From Pseudomonas sp. PDM18 (GTDB lineage: Bacteria > Pseudomonadota > Gammaproteobacteria > Pseudomonadales > Pseudomonadaceae), in assembly GCF_014852585.1 (NCBI RefSeq), contig NZ_JACVBX010000023.1:1-37786 (forward strand): DNA of 37,786 nucleotides, given 5' to 3'. Numbering within the stretch: position 1 is the first letter of the stretch; every line of letters starts with the position of its first letter. Made by a program: the position numbers and the translations under genes. Below the pieces are notes generated by a model. That model was not told the DNA's origin. It searched no databases and was given only the letters and a program-made list of their open reading frames with translations. Positions 7,586 to 14,014 of the stretch are shown one piece after another.

Positions 7586-7633
7586 TATAGGAGCGGGTCA
7601 TGTCCGCGATCGCACGCATAGCGCGCTCCTACA
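7586..7633. repeat. REP-type palindrome
   Basis: TATAGGAGCGGG...GCGCGCTCCTACA, with a CGCGATCGC core, is a slightly degenerate copy of the GTAGGAGCGGGCCATGCCCGCGATCGC family that recurs at 31502, 34899 and 35173. It sits in the gap between the Fur-like gene and xenA. Nothing else is evident in 7570-7769. Confidence 0.8.
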
Positions 7634-7769
7634 AGGGGGGAGCCGGCGTTTCCGTCCGGTTGCAGGTGTCGCGGCTGCGACGGAGCCACCTATCATCTGG
7701 GCCTATCCTTAGGCGATCCCGGTCTACAGTTGTAGGACAAGATCTGAAGACCAGAGAGGGAGTGCCACC

Positions 7770-8876
7770 ATGAGCCAGTTGTTCGAGCCCCTGACCCTGC
7801 GCCAGCTGACCCTGTCCAACCGCATCGCTGTTTCCCCCATGTGCCAGTACTCCGCCCAGGACGGCCTGGCCAACGACTGGCACCTGGTGCATCTGGGCAG
7901 CCGCGCCGTTGGCGGCGCCGGTCTGGTGATAGTCGAGGCCACGGCGGTCGCCCCGGAAGGGCGGATCAGCGCCGAGGACCTGGGCATCTGGAGCGACGAA
8001 CAGGTTGAGCCGCTACGGCGCATCACCCGCTTCATCGAATCCCAGGGCGCGGTTGCCGGCGTGCAACTGGCCCACGCCGGCCGCAAGGCGAGCACCTGGG
8101 CGCCGTGGCTGGGCAAGCACGGATCGGTGCCGATCAGCGAAGGCGGCTGGACGCCGGTGGCGCCCTCGGCCATCGCCTTCGACCCGCAGCACACCGCGCC
8201 CATCGCCCTGAGCGAAGAGCAGATGGCGACCATCAAGCACCAGTTCGTGCGCGGCGCCGAGCGGGCCCTGGCCGCCGGCTTCAAGATTGCAGAGGTGCAT
8301 GCCGCCCACGGTTACCTGCTGCACCAGTTCCTTTCGCCGCTTTCCAACCAGCGCCGCGATCAGTACGGCACCTGTTTCGAGAATCGCATCCGCTTCCTCC
8401 TTGAAGTCACCGAAGCCGTGCGCGCGGTCTGGCCGCAGGAGCTGCCGCTGTTTGTCCGCTTGTCCGCTACCGATTGGGTGGAGGATGGCTGGAACCCCGA
8501 CGAGACCGTAGAGCTGGCGCGCCGTCTGAAGAACCTGGGCGTGGACCTGATCGATGTGTCCTCCGGCGGTACCGCAGTGAACGCCGAGATTCCCGTGGGG
8601 CCGGGTTACCAGACGCAGTTCGCCGAGCGGGTACGCAAGGAGGCGGGCGTCGCCAGCGGCACCGTGGGGATGATCACCGAGCCGGTGCAGGCCGAGCACA
8701 TCCTGCGCACCGGACAGGCAGACCTGATCCTGCTGGCCCGTGAGCTGCTGCGCGATCCGTACTGGCCGCTGCATGCCGCTGATGAACTGGGCGGCCAGCC
8801 GGTGCCATGGCCGGCTCAGTACTTGCGCGCCGCGCAACGCGGCACGCCCAAGCGCAAGGCATACGGCCAGGTTTGA
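7770..8876 (+). CDS. xenA: NADH:flavin oxidoreductase, old yellow enzyme, XenA-like
   Basis: A 368-residue FMN enzyme of the old yellow enzyme family that reduces activated C=C bonds and nitro groups with NAD(P)H. It closely follows the XenA/YqjM subgroup: the N-terminal LFEPLTLRQLTLSNRIAVSP, then MCQYSAQDG with Cys25 at the flavin-tuning cysteine position, GGAGLVIVEATAVAPEGRI, QLAHAGRKAS, the HAAHGYLLHQFLSPLSNQR block with the substrate-binding His pair, and the C-terminal LRTGQADLILLARELLRDPYWPLHAA. Length matches XenA (about 363). Start ATG 7770 follows GAGAGGGAG. It appears monocistronic, with a REP element upstream and a convergent operon downstream. The physiological substrate is not known for this family; a stress or detoxification role is the usual view. 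Confidence 0.92.
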   Translation: MSQLFEPLTLRQLTLSNRIAVSPMCQYSAQDGLANDWHLVHLGSRAVGGAGLVIVEATAVAPEGRISAEDLGIWSDEQVEPLRRITRFIESQGAVAGVQLAHAGRKASTWAPWLGKHGSVPISEGGWTPVAPSAIAFDPQHTAPIALSEEQMATIKHQFVRGAERALAAGFKIAEVHAAHGYLLHQFLSPLSNQRRDQYGTCFENRIRFLLEVTEAVRAVWPQELPLFVRLSATDWVEDGWNPDETVELARRLKNLGVDLIDVSSGGTAVNAEIPVGPGYQTQFAERVRKEAGVASGTVGMITEPVQAEHILRTGQADLILLARELLRDPYWPLHAADELGGQPVPWPAQYLRAAQRGTPKRKAYGQV

Positions 8877-8963
8877 CGTTTGACCTGGTCGCGCGGGCCA
8901 GCACTGCGTGCCTCAACCTTTCCCTCCCACCGATGAGTCAGGCGCCGCCCGTGCGGCAGCCGC

Positions 8964-9773
8964 TCATTGCGGGTCGTTTTCCCTCACCGAGAACAGCGGC
9001 GGGCGGAGCGGGGTGGTGAATGGGCGATGCCCTTCGTCCAGCGCTGTCGTCACCGGCGTGCGCTCCACGCTGTCGATGGTCCAGCCGTCGCCTTCGTGCC
9101 TGAGCAGGTACGCCAGCGGAACGCCTTCCCTTAGCACGCGCTCCGGGCCTTTGCGGCCAAGCGCGTAAAGCGCGACTTCATAAGCAATGATCTCGCCGGC
9201 CTTGCTTCGGCTGGCAGGCACCAGTCGCGCATAGTTGAGCACCGGGGAGTCCGCCAGGCGCCCCAGGGCGTGCTCCCCCAGGTTGGCCTCGGCGTAAAGC
9301 GGATAGAAGGCCGGCGCGGATGGCGTGCTGACGTCGATCACCTGGAGAAACCCATAGCGCTGCCAGTCGCCGACGCCGAACAGGCCAGCTCCGGAGCTGG
9401 CCAGTACCTGGTAGCGCTTTTTCGGCAACTCGATGGCCAGCAGGCGGGCATTGCGCATGTCCAGCCGGGGGAAGTTGCCCCAAGGCGTGGCGACGGCATT
9501 GAAACGCTTCCTGCCTGCGATGACCCAGGCTGACTCCCCGGCGGTTTGCAGATAGGTCGGTGCGTTCTTCACCTCTGTGCGGTACTCGCTCCCGGCCTTC
9601 GACACCTGCTGGGTGAAGCTGGAGCTCAGCACGCTGATGGAAACCTGCTCGCCACTCCACAGGCTCTCGACGGCGGCGCTCAGGCTCTCATGTGTGTCGG
9701 CCTGGGTTAGCGGCAGTACGCCCAGAAGGGCCAGCGCCAGGCCAAGGCGGCCTGACCGGTGAGTAAAAGACAT
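8964..9773 (-). CDS. Secreted protein of unknown function
   Basis: A 269-residue protein with a Sec signal peptide (HRSGRLGLALALLGVLPLTQA). I do not recognise a domain. The mature part is rich in aromatic/beta segments (WVIAGRKRFNAVATPWG, KKRYQVLASSGAGLFGVG, WQRYGFLQVIDVSTPSAPAF) and ends with RPPLFSVRENDPQ. The start was placed at ATG 9773, after which the signal peptide begins; the frame stays open upstream to 9995 without a convincing start. It is the third gene of a minus-strand set (PEGA protein, TPR lipoprotein, this protein) with only 26 bp to the lipoprotein gene. It is probably an envelope protein working with those two. Confidence 0.75.
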   Translation of the reverse strand: MSFTHRSGRLGLALALLGVLPLTQADTHESLSAAVESLWSGEQVSISVLSSSFTQQVSKAGSEYRTEVKNAPTYLQTAGESAWVIAGRKRFNAVATPWGNFPRLDMRNARLLAIELPKKRYQVLASSGAGLFGVGDWQRYGFLQVIDVSTPSAPAFYPLYAEANLGEHALGRLADSPVLNYARLVPASRSKAGEIIAYEVALYALGRKGPERVLREGVPLAYLLRHEGDGWTIDSVERTPVTTALDEGHRPFTTPLRPPLFSVRENDPQ

Positions 9774-9799
9774 AGGGGCCTCGCTATCGGCGGAAAGGT

Positions 9800-10201
9800 T
9801 CAACGGCGCGCCGCCAGGACGAACACAGGGCCCCAGAGAGGATGACTCGCTTCTGCGGTTCCCAGGTGGAAGGTCGGGTCGAGCTGCAAGGCGCGGTCGA
9901 AGGCGAAGCGGCACTGGATCGGCCGCTCGGTCACGCAATAGCTGAATGCGAGGTACTTGAGCGCGTTCAGCTTCACCTGGGTATCGCCGGCCCACAAGGG
10001 CGGCGCGAGGAACTGTTCTTCGGCAAGGTAGTAGTGCCCCGCCTCATACAGCCGCAAGCCTTCGGCCAAGGTGCTCTCCGCGTTGGCCTGGGTATCGTCC
10101 GTGGGCGTTGCGGGCGGTTCTTCGAGTTGGCTCCGGCAGCCTGACGCTAGCGCCAGAAAGGCGACCAGCAGCGATGCCGAAAGAGTTTGCAGAGTCTTCA
10201 T
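9800..10201 (-). CDS. TPR-type lipoprotein, TssQ-like (T6SS-associated)
   Basis: A 133-residue lipoprotein. The signal peptide ends in the lipobox LASGC, with Cys22 the lipidated residue. After a Pro/Thr-rich linker (EEPPATPTDDTQ), one or two TPR-like helical repeats follow: LAEGLRLYEAGHYYLAEEQF, then KLNALKYLAFSYCVTERPIQ and CRFAFDRALQLDPTF. This layout, with the internal SYC..R.I.C motif and the C-terminal HPLWGPVF, resembles the TssQ family of type VI secretion-associated lipoproteins as I remember it. No Tss structural gene is in the window. It lies 37 bp after the PEGA gene and 26 bp before the secreted protein gene, so co-transcription is likely. The TssQ label needs a profile search. 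Confidence 0.72.
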   Translation of the reverse strand: MKTLQTLSASLLVAFLALASGCRSQLEEPPATPTDDTQANAESTLAEGLRLYEAGHYYLAEEQFLAPPLWAGDTQVKLNALKYLAFSYCVTERPIQCRFAFDRALQLDPTFHLGTAEASHPLWGPVFVLAARR

Positions 10202-10238
10202 GGGGCTGTCCGTTTGCGGATAAGGGGCCTGCCGGCGC

Positions 10239-11195
10239 TCACTGGAAGCTGTGTCGCAGCGTCACCGACTGGCCGGCGGCTATCTGCACCTTCTGGCTGT
10301 AGCTGGGCAGGTCGGGATTGCGCAGCTCGACGGTATAGAGACCAGGTGGCAGTTGCAGCGTGAACAGCGGCGGGCTGATGCCGCGCTTGCGACCGTCGAT
10401 CCAGACCTCGGCCCACGGCTGGACTCCGACGATCAGCGTGCCGAACGTGGCGGGCGCCGGCGTGTTGCGTGGTTTTTCCGGGCTGGTCGGTCTCGTGCGG
10501 GCGATGGCGGCGGTATCGGACGGTATCGTCCGCACGGTATCAGCGGGCGACGGGGGCGTCGGTTGCTTGCGTTCCACCTGCCTGCGTGCCGAATCCTTTG
10601 CTGAAGAAGGGCCCGTTGCAGGTACAGGAGTTGGTTTTTCAATGCTCGGCGTGGCGGGCGCCACTTGCGTGACGGCGGCATCGTCCGGCGAGAGCTGACG
10701 CTCATAAGCCGCCGGGGCGGGCAGTTCATCCAGCTCAGGCTCGGAGAATGTGGGCAGCGCCGGCTCGTCATCCATCGGTTCCTGGGTAACGGTCACGGTA
10801 CTTTCTTCGCGGTTGTCCATGCTCTGCGCTTGCGCAGGAGGCTGAATGCTTGGCTCGTGGTCTGCAGGGGCGACGAAGGTGTTGTCGAATGTTCCGGCCT
10901 TCCAGAGCGCCGCCAGCAGGACGCAGGCAGCAACGCCGACGATCAGCAGCCCATTCACGAATGCTCCGGGCACAGAGCGGCGGGGGATGGACGCTGGCAA
11001 AGGTTCGGACGGTTCCTGCTTCTGGGGTGGCCGAACGGGAGATGGTGATGGGACTGCGGGGCGTGGCATGACGGTGTAGGCGGTGCCCGGACCGTCCCAT
11101 GAGCTCAGGGAATCGATGGACACCGAATCGGGTCGCGGAGTGCCCGGAGGCGTCCGGGTGTCTTGGAGGCGGGGAGACTTCGCGGTGGGTTCCAT
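10239..11195 (-). CDS. Single-pass membrane protein with C-terminal PEGA domain
   Basis: A 318-residue protein. Residues 1-75 are Pro/Ser-rich and presumably cytoplasmic, ~76-98 form a membrane segment (GAFVNGLLIVGVAACVLLAAL), ~105-249 are a low-complexity Pro/Glu/Thr-rich periplasmic linker, and 250-318 make a PEGA domain (GTLIVGVQPWAEVWIDGRKR, then SPPLFTLQLPPGLYTVELRN, ending with SVTLRHSF). PEGA domains usually sit at the C-terminus of Ser/Thr kinases or surface proteins; here the N-terminal kinase is missing. It is the first gene of the PEGA/lipoprotein/secreted trio. ATG 11195 is the start taken. A role in an envelope complex, possibly type VI secretion-linked, is inferred from the neighbouring TssQ-like lipoprotein. 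Confidence 0.75.
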   Translation of the reverse strand: MEPTAKSPRLQDTRTPPGTPRPDSVSIDSLSSWDGPGTAYTVMPRPAVPSPSPVRPPQKQEPSEPLPASIPRRSVPGAFVNGLLIVGVAACVLLAALWKAGTFDNTFVAPADHEPSIQPPAQAQSMDNREESTVTVTQEPMDDEPALPTFSEPELDELPAPAAYERQLSPDDAAVTQVAPATPSIEKPTPVPATGPSSAKDSARRQVERKQPTPPSPADTVRTIPSDTAAIARTRPTSPEKPRNTPAPATFGTLIVGVQPWAEVWIDGRKRGISPPLFTLQLPPGLYTVELRNPDLPSYSQKVQIAAGQSVTLRHSFQ

Positions 11196-11543
11196 CGGGC
11201 GGCATCTTCAAGGGGGTGAAGAAAAGGCCTGGCCCTCGTACTGGAAACGGGTTGCCGTGTTCGACGAGAAGCAGGCATTCAATGTTCGAAAATGGCCGCG
11301 GATCATAGAAAGCCGCTTTCCAGGGCTCAAATGCGCCGGGTGGATTCCGTCGCCGGGGTGGGAATTTGAGGATCAGGTCGCGCTTTGCGACAGCTGTCGG
11401 CGTGCTCGTTCAGGAGGTGTGACCAGTAGGTCAGGAAAAGAAATGAAATGTGATATCTGTCGCACAGTGGCGTTCTGATGCTACTCTGGCCACGCTCGCG
11501 CAAGGATTGCGCCACTACCCACTAGAGCACCACTGGAGCACGC
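11196..11543. promoter_or_regulatory. Divergent intergenic region with two perfect palindromes
   Basis: This 348-bp gap lies between the PEGA gene (minus) and the small unknown gene (plus). It holds CGACAGCTGTCG (11388-11399, perfect 12-bp palindrome) and TGACC-AGTA-GGTCA (11420-11433, perfect inverted repeat), followed by an AT-richer stretch (11434-11460) that could hold a promoter. No convincing gene is present; the open frame 11083-11478 is largely antisense to the PEGA gene. Confidence 0.45.
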
Positions 11544-11873
11544 ATGGACGCATCTGCAACGCCTGCTGTCATCCCGCAATCGGAAATCGCCCTGCTGGCG
11601 AACATCCTCGCCCTTGCCACCCGCAACATGTCCAACCTCAGCACGCTGATTACCCAGTTGTCGGTGGAGCTCGGCCATAGTCCCGACCCGCACCTGCACC
11701 GCGTGGGCCAGCGGGTGCTGGCGGATGTGGATGTGCTGGCGCAATCCCTGGATACCCAGTGGGAGCTGATTGGTGCGTTGTCGCGCTTCTGCCCGCTGCT
11801 GTCGCGCACGCCGCTGGTGAAGCCGGCGCTGGTGACGGAAATCCATATCACCGAGTTGCCCCAGCGGACGTAG
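11544..11873 (+). CDS. Small hypothetical protein
   Basis: A 109-residue protein without signal peptide or membrane segment, predicted mainly helical (IALLANILALATRNMSNLST, then RVGQRVLADVDVLAQSLDTQ). I do not recognise a family. ATG 11544 is the first start in frame, with GGAG close upstream (gagcaccactGGAGcacgc). It stands alone, flanked by an intergenic region with operator-like palindromes and by a REP pair. Codon use looks like the neighbouring genes, which supports it being real. Function unknown. Confidence 0.6.
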   Translation: MDASATPAVIPQSEIALLANILALATRNMSNLSTLITQLSVELGHSPDPHLHRVGQRVLADVDVLAQSLDTQWELIGALSRFCPLLSRTPLVKPALVTEIHITELPQRT

Positions 11874-11884
11874 GTCGAGCCAGG

Positions 11885-11960
11885 GTTCGCCAGCAAGCTC
11901 GCTCCTACAGCCTGCCTCCGCTCTGGAGCCGGCCTTGTAGGAGCGAGCTTGCTCGCGAAC
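11885..11960. repeat. Pair of inverted REP elements (BIME-like)
   Basis: GTTCGCCAGCAAGCTCGCTCCTACA is represented by its left arm at 11885-11909, and the inverted arm (TGTAGGAGCGAGCTTGCTCG...) lies at 11936-11960, separated by 26 bp. It lies between the small plus-strand gene and the 3' end of the soluble chemoreceptor, and can form a long hairpin that may end transcription from both sides. Confidence 0.85.
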
Positions 11961-11978
11961 GACGCCATCGTCTGGCGC

Positions 11979-13136
11979 TTATTCGCCGGCCTGCGCCTGC
12001 TCGAAGCTCATCATCAGCGCCCAGGGCGCATCGCTGTCGCCCACGCGGATGGAATGCAGCAATTGCACGCGGCGGCCCTTGACCTGTTCCCAGCCGCGGC
12101 CCTGGGCGATGGCGTTGCGTGCTTCCTGCGGCAGCTCGCCGGCCTTGTCGCCCAGACGCTTGGCGTCCGGGTGGGTGACATAGATGCCGGCGTTGGACAG
12201 CAGCGTGTACTGGCCATTGCCCATTGGGCTCAGCTTGCCGAGGCTTTCCTGCAGCTGGTGCAGGGTGTAGTCGGCGCCCAGAATGCCGAGGAAGCGGCCG
12301 TTGGAATACATCGGTGACATGAATGAGGTCATCAGCACGGTGCTGCCGCCGACGCTGTACTCGTAAGGCTCCATGAACACGTCGCGGCCGTTGTCGCGGG
12401 GGATCTGGTACCAGTCGCCGCTGCCGTCGGCCTTGTCGTAGCCCACCAGGCATTCACGCTGGGCGACGCCACTGCCACGGTGCCAGTAAGCCATCATACG
12501 CCCGCTGGCGTCGTGGCCGGGCGCGTTGATGAACTCGGCATCGCGGCCATCGAAGGCATTGGGCTCGCAACCGCAGGCGAAGGCCAGCAGCTCGGGGTTG
12601 CGGGTCAGGTATTCGTGCATCACTGCGTCGATCTGCTCACGCTGCGGGCCGAGGTTGCGGCTCTTCATGCCGAGGATGAAGTGCTTCAGGCCGTAGAGCG
12701 CGGTGGCCATGATGGCGAAGCGCGCTTCCAGCCGCTGGGCCTCGCTGGCGAGCACCACGCGGGCGGTGTCCAGCAGGCTGGAGTGCTCGGCCTGTTCGAC
12801 GTCGGCAAGGGCGCGGGCGCTCTCGCTCTTGATCGAGGCGACGACGTTGCCGATGTCGGCGGTGGCGTTGGCCGACTGTGTCGCCAGACGGCGCACCTCA
12901 TCGGCGACCACCGCGAAGCCACGGCCGCTTTCCCCGGCGCGCGCGGCTTCGATGGCGGCATTGAGCGCCACCAGGTTGGTGTTTTTGGCGATCTGCTTGA
13001 TGACTTCGGAAACCTTGCTGATCTCGGTCCAGCGCACGTTCAGATCGGCGATCAGTTGCTTGACCTGGTCAATGGTGGAGCGGGTGCTGGAGCTGTCTTC
13101 GGCCTTGGCGGGCCGTGGTTCGAGTGTGATTGACAT
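11979..13136 (-). CDS. Soluble chemoreceptor with N-terminal signalling hairpin and C-terminal Cache-like sensor
   Basis: A 385-residue protein (389 if the GTG at 13148 is used) with inverted domain order. Residues ~15-110 are a short methyl-accepting signalling hairpin carrying the invariant tip ([40 protein letters not shown]). Residues ~160-385 are a Cache/PDC-like sensor ([68 protein letters not shown]). No membrane segment is seen, so it should be cytoplasmic and sense an internal signal. The helical arms before and after the tip are only ~40-50 residues, much shorter than in ordinary receptors. No good Shine-Dalgarno precedes either start, and repeats lie just upstream, so the 5' end may be truncated. 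The ligand is unknown. Confidence 0.8.
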   Translation of the reverse strand: MSITLEPRPAKAEDSSSTRSTIDQVKQLIADLNVRWTEISKVSEVIKQIAKNTNLVALNAAIEAARAGESGRGFAVVADEVRRLATQSANATADIGNVVASIKSESARALADVEQAEHSSLLDTARVVLASEAQRLEARFAIMATALYGLKHFILGMKSRNLGPQREQIDAVMHEYLTRNPELLAFACGCEPNAFDGRDAEFINAPGHDASGRMMAYWHRGSGVAQRECLVGYDKADGSGDWYQIPRDNGRDVFMEPYEYSVGGSTVLMTSFMSPMYSNGRFLGILGADYTLHQLQESLGKLSPMGNGQYTLLSNAGIYVTHPDAKRLGDKAGELPQEARNAIAQGRGWEQVKGRRVQLLHSIRVGDSDAPWALMMSFEQAQAGE

Positions 13137-13240
13137 GGTTTGGGACACTGCAGTGGCGGTGGAGGGCAGGGGTAGGCGAGGGCTTGTCTTCTTCTTGTGC
13201 AGCTGCGCCCGGAGACGCGGCTGTCTTGCAGGACGCTGGT

Positions 13241-13285
13241 CGTAGGATGGCGGCGGATAACCCGTTCCGGGTTATGCACCCTACG
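13241..13285. repeat. Dispersed palindromic repeat (CGTAGGATGGCG type)
   Basis: CGTAGGATGG...ATAACCCG-TTC-CGGGTTAT...CCCTACG forms nested inverted arms. It resembles a dispersed intergenic repeat seen in many Pseudomonas genomes and differs from the TAGGAGCG REP family elsewhere in the window. Confidence 0.75.
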
Positions 13286-13315
13286 TTTCTATGTAGGACT
13301 TCGTGCCAGCGCTTC

Positions 13316-13432
13316 CCCCTCACCCCAACCCTCTCCCGAGGGAGAGGGGGCAGTCCGTGTCGGCTGTGGCTTTGGTTTCATCCTGCGCCGAACGGTCCCC
13401 TCTCCCTCTGGGAGAGGGTTAGGGTGAGGGGC
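13316..13432. repeat. Inverted-repeat element (CCCTCACCC...CTCTCCC type)
   Basis: The left arm CCCCTCACCCCAACCCTCTC (from 13316) and the right arm GAGAGGGTTAGGGTGAGGGG (ending about 13431) are nearly perfect complements around a ~45-bp centre, and each arm has its own small GGGAGAGGG/CCCTCTCCC hairpin. This is a common non-coding repeat of proteobacterial genomes. With 13241-13285 it fills the 315-bp gap between the chemoreceptor's 5' end and the SnoaL-like gene; no gene was found there. Confidence 0.8.
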
Positions 13433-13451
13433 ATTTATGCGAGCACGGGCC

Positions 13452-13928
13452 TTACCAGCCGAGCTGCTTGTGCAGGCCCAGGGCGTCGTAGTAGTCGCCC
13501 TGATAGACGATCTTGCCGTCCTTGACCTTCACGTAGCTCACACCGTCGAACGACAGCGGCTTGTTGGTCGCCGGGGTCTGGGCATCCCAGGCGCCGGTGT
13601 TGGTGCCGCTGAACGTCCACTGGAAGGCGATGCCGTCCTTGTCGACAATCGGTTTGCCGTTCATCTTCCACTTCAGGTCCGGAACGGCCCCCACGAACAC
13701 CTTGATCACGTTGTCACGCGCGGCATCGCGGCCCTTCTGCGGGGCGCCGACGGTAACGTCGAAGTACTCCGCATCCTTGGCCAGGTAGCCGGCGGCCTTC
13801 TCGGCGTCGTGGGCGTTCCACGCGGCCATGTAGGCGTCGACTATCTGTTTGGGCGACTCTGCGGCCTGTACGAGGCCGGCAAAGGTGAACAGCGACAGCA
13901 GGTAAAACGCTCTGACGAGGTGACGCAT
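13452..13928 (-). CDS. Secreted SnoaL-like (NTF2-fold) protein
   Basis: A 158-residue protein with a Sec signal peptide (MRHLVRAFYLLSLFTFAGLVQA) and a single SnoaL/polyketide-cyclase-like domain: IVDAYMAAWNAHDAEKAAGY, then FDVTVGAPQKGRDAARDNVI, then IAFQWTFSGTNTG and the C-terminal VKVKDGKIVYQGDYYDALGL. This NTF2-like fold binds small hydrophobic molecules and occurs in many unrelated roles, so substrate and reaction cannot be read. It lies 86 bp downstream of spdH on the same strand, separated by a strong GC hairpin (13984-14008), so it may be a separate unit or a read-through partner. Length and start (ATG 13928, preceded by GGAGG) are normal. Confidence 0.85.
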   Translation of the reverse strand: MRHLVRAFYLLSLFTFAGLVQAAESPKQIVDAYMAAWNAHDAEKAAGYLAKDAEYFDVTVGAPQKGRDAARDNVIKVFVGAVPDLKWKMNGKPIVDKDGIAFQWTFSGTNTGAWDAQTPATNKPLSFDGVSYVKVKDGKIVYQGDYYDALGLHKQLGW

Positions 13929-13983
13929 GCTTGCCTCCGTTGCGGGCGTGCCCGCGGGTTGTCGGCCGGACGGCCGTTAAGTG

Positions 13984-14008
13984 CGGCGCCGCGTGGTACG
14001 CGGCGCCG
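13984..14008 (-). terminator. GC hairpin downstream of spdH
   Basis: A perfect 10-bp stem (CGGCGCCGCG / CGCGGCGCCG) with a 5-base loop lies 6 bases after the spdH stop. There is no T-run on the minus strand, so it may be a weak terminator or a 3'-end-stabilising hairpin. Confidence 0.55.
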
Positions 14009-14014
14009 GATTCT

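Noticed and set aside
7249..7769. Fur-like gene as a frameshifted full-length Fur
   Set aside because: Reading the other frames downstream of 7569 gives no Fur C-terminal motif; the next sequence is a REP element and the xenA promoter.
11083..11478. Plus-strand open frame with CDSC and CDIC motifs resembling a zinc ribbon
   Set aside because: Its first third is antisense to the PEGA gene, the composition is not protein-like, and there is no ribosome-binding site; the Cys pairs are probably chance.
13316..13432. CRISPR-like or terminator array
   Set aside because: It is a single inverted-repeat element with no regular spacing or spacers; no CRISPR array was seen anywhere in the window.
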